Notes: generated by a model not told the origin, from the sequence alone. A stretch of DNA of 64,000 bases from Megaustenia siamemsis (GCA_032433765.1 JAVIAB010000156.1:84551015-84615014); one strand, 5' to 3'. Positions 1 through 11,094 are shown, counted from the stretch's first letter. Numbers and translations are program-made.

Positions 1-741
1 TGAGGACTATAACTGAGTACATGTCCAAGTTAATGTTTTGTTAAGGACTATAACTGAGTACATGTCCAAGATAGTGCCTTGTTGAGGACTATAACTGAGT
101 ACATGTCCAAGTTAATGTTTTGTTAAGGACTATAACTGAGTACATGTCCAAGTTAGTGCCTTGTTAAGCACTATAACTGAGCACATGTCCAGGCTAGTGC
201 CTTGTTGAGGACTATAACTGAGTACATGTCCAGGCTAGTGCCTTGTTAATGACTATAACTGAGTACATGACCAGGCTAGTGCCTTGTTAATGACTATAAC
301 TGAGTACATGACCAGGCTAGTGCCTTGTTAATGACTATAACTGAGTACATGTCCAGGCTAGTGTCTTGTTAATGACTATAACTGAGTACATGACGGCTAG
401 TGCCTTGTTGAGGACTGTAACTGAGTACATGACCAGGCTAGTGCCTTGTTGAGGACTATAACTGAGTACATGTCCAGGCTAGTGCCTTGTTGAGGACTGT
501 AACTGAGTACATGACCAGGCTAGTGCCTTGTTGAGGACTGTAACTGAGTACATGTCCAGGCTAGTGCCTTGTTGAGGACTGTAACTGAGTACATGTCCAG
601 GCTAGTGCCTTGTTGAGGACTATAACTGAGTACATGTCCAGGCTAGTGCCTTGTTGAGGACTGTAACTGAGTACATGACCAGGCTAGTGCCTTGTTGAGG
701 ACTGTAACTGAGTACATGTCCAGGCTAGTGCTTTGTTGGAG
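1..741. repeat. 41-bp tandem array, cut by window start
   Basis: About 18 copies of a 41-bp unit tagged by ataactgagtacatgtcc and ctagtgccttgttga. Early copies carry gttaatgttttg variants and later ones are more uniform. The array begins before the window. No coding function is suggested. Confidence 0.95.
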
Positions 742-877
742 ACTCTTCTAATATTGACAAGATCAGCTATGAGAGAAGATGATCGTGAAGATAGCCACTA
801 TTGAAGATCTACATCTGCCTGTGACCAGTCATCTACAGAACATACTAAGACAGCGACGCCCGTCCTACATTATTACC
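742..877. other. Short unassigned spacer
   Basis: Non-repetitive sequence between the 41-bp array and the LINE A fragment. A short open frame starts at 779 but its start lies outside any recognisable domain. It is probably an older part of the LINE or plain spacer. Confidence 0.4.
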
Positions 878-1055
878 AAATATCGCTGCATACTGAACCT
901 TCATCCCAACGATGTGCAACCAATGACAGATTTGGACCTTAGATGCAAGAACAATCAGAGAAATAACCACTACTGAGATGAAATGTGTTAGACGAATGAC
1001 AGGAAACAGTCTGAGAGATAAGATCAGAAATGAAGAACTTAAAAAAAAATAGCTA
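878..1055 (+). mobile_element. LINE family A 3' fragment, left part
   Basis: The translation reads NLHPNDVQPMTDLDLRCKN, then after one stop CVRRMTGNSLRDKIRNEEL. This is the post-RT C-terminal region of a non-LTR retrotransposon and is shared with the minus-strand copy at 8405-9940. The element is broken at 1055 by a DNA transposon and resumes at 3176. It is 5' truncated and carries stops, so it is dead. Confidence 0.8.
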
Positions 1056-3173
1056 TAGCTCGTTTCAAATCATGTGCCCAACTTCAAAACGCTATTACTC
1101 TCTAACCGTTTGTTAAAAACTTTTGAAATTTTCCAAATGTTATTAGAATGCAAAAGACCCTTTAAATGTATATTTAACAAATATCTTGCAGCTGCAGTTT
1201 TCTTAAAGCGGCGATATTTCTTTGATGTTTGAAAAATTGTAAATTGTGAAGCCCTAAAGAATATAAATTACCGTAGTTGCTGGTCTATGATTAATTTTCA
1301 CTAGGTAAAGGCGTGGCCGTAATGGGGAAATAACTGGATAAAACAAAACACCAGGAGAATTATTGTCTGCTCAGTTCGAGGACGGACGATAATAATATCA
1401 AGGTATACCTGTATGTCCAATTTTCATAGTTGTGTGGTCCTGAAAAGGACCGTTTGTTGAACTAATTTAAGGTAATATAGGGGCCAACATTGTGGGGGCT
1501 ATATACTTTCATTCTGAATCAGACGAGTCTAAAAGATTAATAACTGTTTGGGGTTGAACATTCCACAAACCATCATTTTTCCAATATTCCTCTTCCTGTT
1601 TTAAGACGTGGTCTTCACATTTAGCCCAATAATCTTTGTCTATATTTAATAAAGCGAGATTAGCAAGAGTCTTTACATCGCATATTTTGAATGTTGTATT
1701 TTCATCTGCCACTTGTCCTTTTAATTTTGCCCAGATTAGTTCTATTGGATTTAAATGAGCATGGTAAGGTGGCAGCCTCAAACTTATATGACCGTGCTCT
1801 TGGATAATCTTATCTATTTGAAAAATCTTTGTCCTCTGTTTTTGCTTTACTAGAGATAGTAATTCAGGTTTTAAGTACATGTTATTAAATTGTATGTGCT
1901 CCTTTGTGAGCCATATCTTAATAGCATCTTTTGTACTGGATGACGTCGGGACTTTATCTTCAAGTGCAACAATGTTGTGGTACGCTGCATTGTCCATTAT
2001 TAGGCAAGATGGTCGATCTAGTGATGGGCGAACATAATTTTCAATCCAATGTCTAAATATGTGACCATTCATCTCAGAGTGATAATCCCGATTGTCTATG
2101 GATTTTGAAAGAAAAATGAGCTCTGCATTCTGTATTAGTCCATGTTGTCGACTACCTGCATGAGCAATTATCAAGCGCTGTCCTTTGCTGCTAGGTATTA
2201 ATCTCTTAATCTTTCCATCTGATGACTGCCATTCCCTTTGGTTAGTGTGGTGAGCATTGATCCATGTTTCATCCAAGTACACAATATCATAACCTTGCTT
2301 GCGCACCTCTTTTACTTCACGTAAGTACTTGCTTCTCATGACTACTATATGTGGCTTCTCACAGATGATGTTTCGTCCATTGGAATACTTTCTGAATGTA
2401 AAGCCTGCAGCTCTCACATTCCTCCATAATGTAGACTTTGATATTTCAATACTGTTGTTCTTTTTCAGCGATACTTTTAATTTTCTTATTGTAACAGTTT
2501 CATTCATACCCAACATTTTGCGAATTTCACTTCTAATAAGTTCACTGTCGAAATTATCCAACATTTTTGCTCTTCCTTGTGATTTTGTATATTTTGAACA
2601 TTGACGGTCACGTGCTTGAATCCAGCGATTAAATGACCGTTTAGATAAATCCAAAATGTGTCTTGTCCTATTCTCAGGGTTTTCTAAAGAATGAAATAAT
2701 CTTCCTCGTTTAGCCTCTTTGCAAAAATAGTCAAACATTTTTATTGCGATGTTTTGTAAACTGCAGAATTTCATTTTAAGACTCATGATAAATGTTATTG
2801 TTCCACGTCCCCACCTATGAATGAACGGAAACGGAACACACAATGCCTCGTGTTTTCTACAAGTGTCTAATTGTGTCAGAAAGCCGACGTGGAAAGCGTG
2901 CAAAAACGTCAATTGTACCGTGTATGGATTTTTACTCGCTATTTTTAACTTAAAATACTGTAAACATTAAGTTTTGACTACATCAATGGATCGTTATAAA
3001 TTTATATAAATCAAATAAGCAACAATAATAACCAAATGTTTTTTTTTTAATGAAATTAATTCCCTGTTGGGTTCTAATCATTATAACTTTACATGCAAAT
3101 TTTGAAAAACTTACAAAAAGAGATTAAAAAGATATCGATTTTAAAAGTTGGGCACATGATTTGAAACGAGCTA
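1056..3173 (-). mobile_element. IS630-Tc1-mariner-type DNA transposon, complete
   Basis: A 2118-bp element with 29-bp perfect terminal inverted repeats starting TAGCTCGTTTCAAATCATG (left 1056-1084, right 3145-3173) and a TA target duplication (1054-1055 and 3174-3175). Removing it rejoins LINE A as agcTAgtaata, which matches agctaggaatag in the LINE A copy at 8405-9940, so the empty site is known. It encodes one uninterrupted transposase on the minus strand. Perfect ends and an open frame point to recent insertion and possible activity. Confidence 0.9.
1509..2786 (-). CDS. DDE transposase, Tc1/mariner superfamily with long D-E spacing
   Basis: Transposase for the surrounding element. It would cut at the inverted repeats and insert at TA. 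The open frame runs from 2912 (467 aa). I choose the ATG at 2786 (425 aa), because the 42 residues before it look like translated flank and MSLKMKF starts the helical N-terminus. In the 467-aa numbering, a helix-turn-helix-rich region (residues ~60-175) is followed by the catalytic core: YLDETW with D214, CLIMDNAAYHN with D307, and HLNPIELIWAKLKG with E391. By my count 83 residues separate the second D and the E, far more than the 34-41 of classical Tc1/mariner and close to the DD82E (Sailor-type) group; that assignment is from memory. There are no internal stops or frameshifts. All three catalytic acids are present, so the protein may be functional. Confidence 0.88.
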   Translation of the reverse strand: MSLKMKFCSLQNIAIKMFDYFCKEAKRGRLFHSLENPENRTRHILDLSKRSFNRWIQARDRQCSKYTKSQGRAKMLDNFDSELIRSEIRKMLGMNETVTIRKLKVSLKKNNSIEISKSTLWRNVRAAGFTFRKYSNGRNIICEKPHIVVMRSKYLREVKEVRKQGYDIVYLDETWINAHHTNQREWQSSDGKIKRLIPSSKGQRLIIAHAGSRQHGLIQNAELIFLSKSIDNRDYHSEMNGHIFRHWIENYVRPSLDRPSCLIMDNAAYHNIVALEDKVPTSSSTKDAIKIWLTKEHIQFNNMYLKPELLSLVKQKQRTKIFQIDKIIQEHGHISLRLPPYHAHLNPIELIWAKLKGQVADENTTFKICDVKTLANLALLNIDKDYWAKCEDHVLKQEEEYWKNDGLWNVQPQTVINLLDSSDSE

Positions 3174-3175
3174 TA

Positions 3176-3440
3176 GTAATAATTCCCGCCATAGAATACA
3201 TAAAGAAACAACAGATTAATTGTTTAGCCACGTGATAAGGCAGAAAGATAAAAACGCAACACGACGAGCCTTTAATAGATGTTGCGAGAGCACCAGATCC
3301 TAGGGCCGACCACGAAAAAGATTGATTGATGAAATATTATAAACGGTATGATACATAACAGCAGCAAAGGCCAACATAAGAGCAAATTATATCTCCCCTC
3401 TCCGCTGAGAACAAACGATGAAGGAAATAAGAAGAACTGA
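3176..3440 (+). mobile_element. LINE family A 3' fragment, right part
   Basis: Continues the copy interrupted at 1055. Sequence from ccgccatagaatacataaag onward and the terminal atctcccctctccgctgag followed by a purine-rich GAAGGAAATAAGAAGAA tail match the 3' ends of the copies at 8405, 22585 and 48000. It ends near 3440. Confidence 0.8.
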
Positions 3441-3830
3441 ATCCTAATATCTGGTTGTTTGTTTAGCCACTTAGTGTTATGGTAGCGGTTGGTAATACAG
3501 TGCGGGTGAGTACACTGTGCTCTATACTGCATGTGTTCGTCCAGACGTCAACAGTGAGGGTGTGGCAGTTATTATTAGACAGTACTTTGTGCTGGCAGCA
3601 GTCATGGAGCATTAGTTGATGTTGTGGGGACAGTGGCGTGTCACCAGCGTCTCTCTAACACGTTCTTCGTGAATTATTGACAGTCTAGAACGGACGTCAT
3701 CAGGATCGGTGCTGTGGATGCGAGTAGTGTCCGAAAGTTAACACAACTTGAAACAAAACATTATTTACAGCCCTTCCAATACGGTTACGTTGATGCATTT
3801 TGTCAGCCTTTGACAATCACTACTTTATGC
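3441..3830. other. Unassigned, no feature seen
   Basis: About 390 bp of mixed-composition sequence with no repeat period, no convincing open frame and no recognised element. Confidence 0.5.
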
Positions 3831-3905
3831 AATGAAAACATAGCTAATAAGATCTTTGTCAATCATCGCTCTAGACCATTAAAACATAGCTAATAAGATT
3901 TTTCC
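3831..3905. repeat. 46-bp array, left remnant
   Basis: One and a half copies of the unit marked by acatagctaataagat and tctagaccat. The same unit resumes at 4796-4815 and 5209-5352, so LINE C and a SINE have landed inside this array. Confidence 0.75.
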
Positions 3906-4790
3906 ATTTCTCTTTCTACTGGCCATAGATTGGATTATGAAAATAACTCAAAACAACAGAAATGGGATCCAGTGGTCACTGACCAAACAACTTGATGATT
4001 TAGACTTTGCTGATGACATAGCTCTCCTATCACACAGCCACCAACAGATGCAAGATAAAATGAGTATATTAGATGAGAGATCACAACAGCTAGGACTAAA
4101 GATTAATAGAGATAAGACCAACATTATGAGAATTAATGCAGTTGGCAATAACCAAATAAAACTAGGAGAAATACCTCTACTAGACGTACAATCTTATATA
4201 TATCTGGGCAGTAATATAGATAAAGAGGGAGGAACAGAAAACGATACCAAAATAAGGATATCAAAAGCAAGAGGAGCTTTCATTGCACTGGGAAACATAT
4301 GGAAATCCAAAGAAATTAGGCTAAATACAAAAATACAAATTTTCAACTCCAATGTTAAGTCGGTTCTATTATATGGCTGTGAAACATGGAGAATAACAAA
4401 ATTGACAATCACGAAGGTACAGACTTTCATTAATGGATGCTTGCGCAGAATAAAGGGATGGAAATGGCAGGACAAAGTCACAAACGTGGAATTATGGAAA
4501 TGTACCGTCAAATACCAGTGGATAAAGAAATACAGCGAAGACGATGGCGATGGATAGGACACACACTACGGAAACCAACTGAGAGTATTACACAACAGGC
4601 CCTTTTTTGGAATCCCCAGGGGAAAAGACAAAGAGGAAGACCAAGGAATTCTTGGAGAAGACAGATTGAAGCAGAGATGAAGATGATGGGGAAGACATGG
4701 AATGATCTTAAAAGAATTGCAAAAAAACAGAACGACTTGGAAAGTGTTTGTTGAAGACCTATGCTCCACTGGGAGCTAAAAGGTAGAAGA
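3906..4790 (+). mobile_element. LINE family C, 5'-truncated, RT C-terminal half
   Basis: Non-LTR retrotransposon fragment. One open frame (3937-4557) holds the reverse-transcriptase catalytic motif FADDIALLSH, then LGLKINRDKTNIMRI, YLGSNIDKEGG and LLYGCETW. After a frameshift near 4505 the frame at 4437-4754 continues with RWRWIGHTLRKP, FWNPQGKRQRGRPRN and TWNDLKRIAKKQNDLE. This order is typical of the RT palm/thumb and C-terminal region of APE-type LINEs such as RTE-like elements of flatworms and molluscs; the clade is my inference. The 3' end has a short GAAGAAG tail. The target is the 46-bp array, with about 5 bp (aagat) on both sides. A second copy of its 3' end is at 63866-64000. The 5' half is missing and the reading frame is broken. 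Confidence 0.88.
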
Positions 4791-4815
4791 AGAAGATCTT
4801 TGTCAATCACTGCTC

Positions 4816-5212
4816 GGAGGCGAAGGCGCGCCCCACCCAGCACCAGAGCTGGAAGTCATCAGTGACTCATAACTGATGGCTTGCGCCAGGATCGGTGAAC
4901 CAGAACCATCCAGACCCTGCTACACCTCTTCGTGGTGCCTCTAGAAACAGACTAACCTGTCTAGTCTGGCCAAGCGAGCAGGGATCGAAGTGGGAAGACG
5001 AACCCGGTACACAAAAAAGCGTCGGCTGAAATCGGATGTGTTGGGCCGAAAGGCGCAGATATCACAGTGTTACACTGCAAACTGCAACACAACGTAACTA
5101 CGTCCACTTAACGTCCTTTTAAGGGCGGATGACGAGGAGGAAGTCTACGGTTCGTATCCGTTAGAATACCTCAAATCATCGGACGAACGCATCATCATCA
5201 TCATCATCATCA
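4816..5212 (+). mobile_element. SINE-like retroposon with (ATC)n tail and 13-bp target duplication
   Basis: The 397-bp insert is flanked by the identical 13 bases tcaatcactgctc (4803-4815 and 5213-5225), a perfect target-site duplication inside the 46-bp array. It ends in an ATC microsatellite tail. The body, with actgatggcttgcgccagg, gaacccggtac and gggcggatgacgagg, is shared with the copy at 39945-40510. No open frame is present, so it would have moved with LINE machinery. Its tRNA-like head seems shortened here. Confidence 0.85.
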
Positions 5213-5352
5213 TCAATCACTGCTCTAGACCATGATAACATCGCTAATAAGATCTTTCTCAATAACTGCTATAGACCATGAAAACATCGCTAATAAGATC
5301 TTTCTCAATCACTGCTATAGACCATGAAAACATCGCTAATAAGATATCCTAA
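5209..5352. repeat. 46-bp array, right remnant
   Basis: About three copies of the 46-bp unit (aaaacatcgctaataagatc, actgctatagaccatg). Together with 3831-3905 this is the pre-insertion array. Confidence 0.85.
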
Positions 5353-5689
5353 CCGCATCGCTCTTATTTACTGATCAGCGAGGGCTAACATCGACAGATC
5401 CGCTCCCACAAAAAGTCATGTGTTCTCTTCCCGTGAAATGACAAAACTGTCAGTGACTGATGGCTCGTGTAGGGGCAACAATAACATCTCATCTTGTTCA
5501 TCTCTGCACCCCCCCCCCTTTTGTCGATTGTCACCTTTGGTGTGGCCTTGGCCTCGCTCCAGCCTCCTCTAACTGCTAGGTCTTGCGTTACATTCCCGAC
5601 CTCATCCTGCCGTCTCCAGAGTTTGTTTGGAGCAAGTAGATTTGTTGACATGTCGCTAGAGACACCTCACCTGTCATTTAGTCACGTCA
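5353..5689. other. Unassigned, C-rich patch
   Basis: No gene or repeat recognised. A run of nine C at about 5510 and two overlapping open frames on opposite strands have no domain similarity that I can see. Confidence 0.45.
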
Positions 5690-6440
5690 ATAGAGTTTGA
5701 GTCGCGTCAGTTCAGCTAGAGCCACATAAGTAGAGCTAGAGTCACATCACTAGAGTTAGAGTCGCATCAGTAGAGCTAGAGTCGCGTCACTAGAGCTAGA
5801 ATCACGTCAATGGAGCTCGAGTCACGTCAGTAGAGCTAGAGTCACGTCAGTAGAGCTGGAGTCACGTCAGTAGAGTTAGAGTTGCGTCAGTAGAGCTAGA
5901 GTCACGTCAGTAGAGCCAGAGTCACGTCACTAGAGCTAGAGCCACGTCAGTAGAGCTAGAGTCACGTCATTAGAGCTAGAGTCACGTCAGTAGAGTTTGA
6001 GTAACGTCAATAGAGTTAAAGTCACGTCAGTAGAGCTGGAGTCACGTCAGTAGAGCTAGAGTCACGTCAGTAGAGCTAGAGTCACATCTGTAGAGCTAGA
6101 GTCACGTCAGTAGAGCTAGAGTCGCGTTAATAGAGCTAGAGTCACGTCCGTAGAACTAGAGTCACGTCAGTAGAGCTAGTCACGCCATATGAAGCTAAAA
6201 TCACGTCAGTAGAGCTAGGGTCACGTCAGTAGAGCTAGAGTCACGTCAGTAGAGCTAGAGTCACGTCAGTAGAGCTAGAGTCGCGTCAATAGAGCGGGAG
6301 TCACGTCAGTAGAACTAGAGTCACGTCAGTAGAGCTAGTCACGCCATATGAAGCTACAATCACGTCAGTAGAGCTAGGGTCACGTCAGTAGAGCTAGAGT
6401 CACGTCAGTAGAGCTTGAGTCACGTCAGTAGAACTAGAGT
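5690..6440. repeat. 20-bp tandem array with TCACGTCA in each unit
   Basis: About 37 copies of tagagctagagtcacgtcag with point variants, and two longer units containing cacgccatatgaagct. Each unit carries TCACGTCA (TGACGTGA on the other strand), one base off the CRE palindrome. Confidence 0.95.
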
Positions 6441-7157
6441 CACGTAAGAACAACGGGTACATAAATAAATTGAGAATAAAACAAACGTAATTCTTGATAA
6501 CCTGTCTTCTAAAGGAAACACAATAAGACTCTCTTACACTATTAATACTACAGTTGTAGATATTTGTTACAATTCCTGATTGTAACCAATGACAGCCTGT
6601 ATGACAGCAGTACACCTATAATTTCTTCTTTTCTAGAAAGTTCTCAAACACAATATTCAACCGTATCCCAACCTCGCCGCCGGCTGTAATCAACAGGAAG
6701 AACAGACTTGGAAAGTTCTTCTACAATTTAAATTCCTGTTTCCGGTGTGCACTTTTAGAAGATCTCCGGATGAAATTCTACGTAATGTAAATTATGAGTA
6801 ATCACCGCCACAATGCGATGGTAGTCACTCTGGCAACGCTAAAGTCTAATTATTAATTTCTTGTTGACTGTCTTTGTACTTTACAGAATGGTCGATATTC
6901 TCTTATTTCATGTGTAAATTACTGAAATCCAGTTTTAGAAAAGCGTAAATAGTATGGTTATGGTAGGCCCCGGTATCACTGCAAACGAATTAAAATTCAG
7001 CGTAAATAGTAGCTCCGCCAAATGTTAAGTACACTATTTTATCCAATCTGGAAGTAAACATGGAGTAAAGAACGCATGAAAAGATTTACATAAAAAACAT
7101 AATAATTCTTCGAGGTTTACCACTGTGATCGGCCAAATGTTATCGGCAGAAATGAAG
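6441..7157. other. Unassigned, with a short dispersed-repeat piece
   Basis: Mostly featureless AT-rich sequence. At about 6955-7005 a stretch (ccccggtatcactgcaaacg) matches the family found at 56880 and, inverted, at about 57470. Confidence 0.5.
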
Positions 7158-8404
7158 TGGTATGAGCCTAACATGAAATGAAGTAGTGTGAGCCTTATAT
7201 GAATTGAAGTAGTGCCAGCCTTATATGAAATAGAGTAGTGTGAGCCTAACATGAAATGAAGTAGTGTGAGCCTAACATGAAATGAAGTAGTGTGAGCCTA
7301 ACGTGAAATGAAGTAGTGTGAGCCTAACATGAAATGAAGTAGTGTGAGCCTAACATGAAATGAAGTAGTGTGAGCCTAACGTGAAATAAAGTAGTGCGAG
7401 CCTAACATAAAATGAAGTAGTGTGAGCCTAACATGAAATGAAGTAGTGTGAGCCCAACATGAAATGAAGTAGTGTGAGCCTAACGTGAAATAAAGTAGTG
7501 CAAGCCTAACATAAAATGAAGTAGTGTGAGCCTAACATGAAATGAAGTAGTGTGAGCCTAACATAAAATGAAGTAGTGTGAGCCTAACATAAAATAGTGT
7601 GAGCCTAACATGAAATGAAGTAGTGCGAGCCTAACATAAAATGAAGTAGTGTGAGCCTAACATAAAATGAAGTAGTGTGAGCCTAACATAAAATGAAGTA
7701 GTGTGAGCCTAACATGAAATGAAGTAGTGCGAGCCTAACATAAAATGAAGTAGTGTGAGCCTAACAAAAAATGAAGTAGTGTGAGCCTAACATGAAATGA
7801 AGTAGTGTGAGCCTAACATGAAATGAAGTAGTGTGAGCCTAACATGAAATGAAGTAGTGTGAGACTAACATGAAATGAAGTAGTGTGAGCCCAACATGAA
7901 ATGAAGTAGTGTGAGCCTAACATGAAATGAAGTAGTGTGAGCCTAACATGAAATGAAGTAGTGTGAGCCTAACATGAAATGAAGTAGTATGAGCCTAACA
8001 TGAAATAAAGTAGTGTGAGCCTAACATGAAATAAAGTAGTGTAAGCCTAACATGAACTGAAGTAGTGTGAGCCTTATATGAATTGAAGTAGTGTCAGCCT
8101 AACATGAAATGAAGTAGTGTGAGCCTAACATGAAATGAAGTAGTGTGAGCCTAACATGAAATGAAGTAGTGTGAGCCTAACATGAAATGAAGTAGTGTGA
8201 GCCTAACATGAAATGAAGTAGTGTGAGCCTAACATGAAATGAAGTAGTGTGAGCCTAACATGAAATGAAGTAGTGTGAGCCTAACATGAAATGAAGTAGT
8301 GTGAGCCTAACATGAAATGAAGTAGTGTGAGCCTAACATGAAATAAAGTAGTGTGAGCCTAACATGAAATAAAGTAGTGTGAGCCTAACATGAAATGAAG
8401 TAGT
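7158..8404. repeat. 26-bp tandem array, main block
   Basis: About 48 copies of a 26-bp unit, tag gaagtagtgtgagcctaac, with tgaaataaag and cataaaatg variants. The same array reappears at 9930-9972 and 11095-11162, so two retrotransposons have split it. Confidence 0.95.
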
Positions 8405-9940
8405 CTTCTTCTTCTTTCCTTCCTCATCTGCCTTTCAGCGTCGAGGGGAGATATAATTTGCGGTCTTTTGCTCTTCTGTTCGCCTCTGCTGCTGTTATGT
8501 TTCCTAGTGCTTCTAATATTCCATCGACTCATCTTTTTCGTGGTCGACCCTTGGGTCTGGTGTTCTCACAACGTTTGTTGAAGGCTCGTTGTGTTGTGTT
8601 TTATTCTTTCAGCCTTGTGACATGGCCAAACCATTTTATCTGTTGTTTCCTTATATATTCTATGACGGGGGCTATTCCTAGCTTTTTTCTCAGTTCTTCA
8701 TTTCTGATCTTATCTCTCAGACTGTTTCCTGTCATTCGTCTAACACATTTCATCTCTGTAGAGGTTATTTTTCCTATTGTTCTTGCATCTAGAGTCCAGG
8801 TCTGGCATTGGTAGCACAACGTTGGGATGAAGATTGTATTGTATAGTGCTCGTTTTGCCTCCAGTTATTTCCTTGTTGGACAATAGTGGTGATAACTGTC
8901 CGATGATTTGACAAGCTTTGTTGCATCTTGATTCTATCTCTGCTGTTTGAGAATTATCGTTTGTCATTAGACTTCCTAGGTATTTGAATTCCTCTACTTG
9001 TTTTAGTTGTCTGCCTTCTATAGTTATGTTGATGTTCTGTTTATTTTTGGCGACATTCATGACTTCTGTTTTGTTGATGTTGATTTTCATGTTGTATTTT
9101 GTGCCTGAAGTGTTGAGTTTGTTTAAGTGTTCTTGTAGGTCTTCTATTGTTTCATGTATTAGTGCCTGATCGTCTGCAAATAGAAGCTCGTTGATCTCCT
9201 GTCTCTGATGGGTTGGCTACCTTGCATATATGGTCCATGTATGTAATGAACAGTAGAGGGGATAGTACGCACCCCTGTCTTACACCTGATCTAACTTCGA
9301 AGTGGTCTGTGTAGCCTGCTGCTGTTCTGACCCTGCAGCTGCTGTTGACGTAGAGCTTTTAATAAGGTTGCTTAGATGTTGGCTTACTCCGTATGTTGTT
9401 AGTATCTCCCACAGTTGTTCTCTGTTAGATGTTAGCTTACTCCGTATGTTGTTAGTATCTCCCACAGTTGTTCTCTGTTAGATGTTGGCTTACTCCGTAT
9501 GTTGTTAGTATCTGCCACAGTTGTTCTCTATTTACTCTGTCGAATGCTTTTTCCTGGTCAATGAAGGCTATGTATAAGTTTTGATTGTGTTCTGTCGTTT
9601 TTTTCTGGACGCTGTTTTAATGTGAATAGTGCGTCGGTACATCCTCTGTTTTTCGGAACCCCATTTGAGAATCACTTAACTGAAGTTCTATTATTGGTCT
9701 CAGCCTTTTTTCCAAGATTTTGGCGTATAGCTTTCCTACATGGCTGAGAAGAAATATACCTCTATATTGATTGCAGTCTCTTTTGCTACCTTTCTTTTTC
9801 CATATTGGTATGATGATTGCCTGTTGCCAGTCTTCTGGGGCTTGTTGTTGGTGCCATGCTGCATTAAATATTCTGTGCAGCCATTGCAATCCTGTTTCTC
9901 CTGCTGCTGTTATAATTTCTATTGGTATGTTATGTGAGCC
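8405..9940 (-). mobile_element. LINE family A, 5'-truncated copy with RT domain
   Basis: Read on the minus strand, the copy starts inside the reverse transcriptase: WKKKGSKRDCNQYRGIFLLS, then SDSQMGFRK (9617-9889), a region with FDRVNREQLWQIL-like sequence, KININKTEVM and FKYLGSLM (8740-9090), and finally the post-RT segment TSTEMKCVRRMTGNSLRDK with the end HVTRLKE (8601-8819). Frame changes between the open pieces show it is dead. The 3' end is a GAAGAAGAAG-type tail against the 26-bp array at 8404. It is the longest family A copy here and the reference for those at 878, 22585, 48000 and 58455. Confidence 0.88.
9367..9533. repeat. 53-bp direct repeat x3 inside LINE A
   Basis: A coding segment (NREQLWEILTTYGVSQHL on the minus strand) is present three times at a period of exactly 53 bp (gatgtt at 9375, 9428, 9481). 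Because 53 is not a multiple of 3, the amplification breaks the frame and probably followed insertion. Confidence 0.85.
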
Positions 9941-9972
9941 TAATATGAAATGAAGTAGTGTGAGCTTAACAT
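9930..9972. repeat. 26-bp array island between two LINEs
   Basis: A short remnant of the array at 7158-8404 (gtgagcctaatatgaaatg) left between LINE A and LINE D. Confidence 0.8.
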
Positions 9973-11094
9973 TGAGTTATTGAGTTATTTGCGGGTCATC
10001 ATCATTGCACTCCGAACATGTCCATAGGTGCTCAGATCCCCTCCTCAGCAATTCCCTCAGTGTCCAGCGACTGACGACTCCAGTTCTATGTTGGTTGATA
10101 AGTCTTCTTACACGGCCACCAAGTTTCTCATTTCTGGCCGTGCCCATCTTAACTCCCATTTCCATCATCCGAAGAAGTGACGTTGATCTGTGTTTGTCGA
10201 AGTCCTGTGCTCTTCCACATCTCGAAGGGCATTGATGATGTCCGCCCGATCCATCGGTTGCCCGTCCTCAACGACAGCGCAGCTAGCCAACCTGTCCGCT
10301 CTCTCATTTCCCCGTACTCCCGCATGTCCAGGGACATAGACAAAGGTGACCTTACGTATTTTGGATTTCTGCAACGACTCTACCATTGCATGCGTACAAA
10401 GCCCGCCTCCACATTTTTTATCATGCTCATCAAATCACTCAGTATACATGCGTGGGTGTAGTCTTGTGACTCTAACCATTTGAATGTCTTGGTCACTGCC
10501 ATCACCTCCATTGTCATGCTACTCGTGGTCATGACGTATGCACCACTGTCTTCCTTGGCTATTCTGCCTGTCGAGCGTGCTGTAAATGCCCATGCACTTC
10601 TTTCGTGTCGTCTTACAGATCCGTCTGTATAGATGACTGCATCTTTCTCGTCGGTGTTATCGCAGATGAGACCGTTGACCTCAGCATTAACCACAACCGG
10701 GTTCTGTTCCCTACTTTTCCTGTCGAGTGTGACAATACATGAGAAAGTCCCCTTGAATGACGTAGGCACCGGTATCCACTCCTCACCAACGCTGATATTG
10801 GTAAGCCCACACACCTGTTTGATGACATCTTCTGCCCGGCCCACCCATGGTTTGCCTCTTTTTAGCCTGGTACCTTTCTCTGTGTTGAGCACGTGGTGCA
10901 ATGGATGCTCTGTATCTGTACTAATCTTCAGGTATGCTCGTGCTCTCCAGATCTTGATTCTGTCATCCATGGTTGGAAAGTCAAGAAGATACCTCATTGC
11001 TACACAGGGAGTGTCCCTCGTACATCCCATGATAATGCGCATGGCTTCATTTTGTATTTTCTCCAGCCTATCAATTTGAGTCGTACTGACAGTA
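9973..11094 (-). mobile_element. LINE family D, RNase H-bearing 3' part, with target duplication
   Basis: A non-LTR element of the RNase H-containing type. The minus-strand frame at 10380-11042 starts with MRIIMGCTRDTPC, AMRYLLDFPTMDDRIKIW, then an RNase H fold: IYTDGSV (first D), TMEVMAVTKTFKWLE (E), ILSDLMSMI (D). After a frameshift the frame at 10165-10386 gives VYVPGHAGVRGNERADRLA with the closing H and D. The C-terminus ends in LRELLRRGSEHLWTCSECND. Flanks carry a 10-bp duplication agcttaacat (9963-9972 and 11095-11104). The RT itself is missing (5' truncation). A second 3' piece lies at 58800-59040. Confidence 0.88.

Noticed and set aside
7158..8404. CRISPR array
   Set aside because: Units are contiguous tandem copies with no unique spacers, and the genome is eukaryotic.
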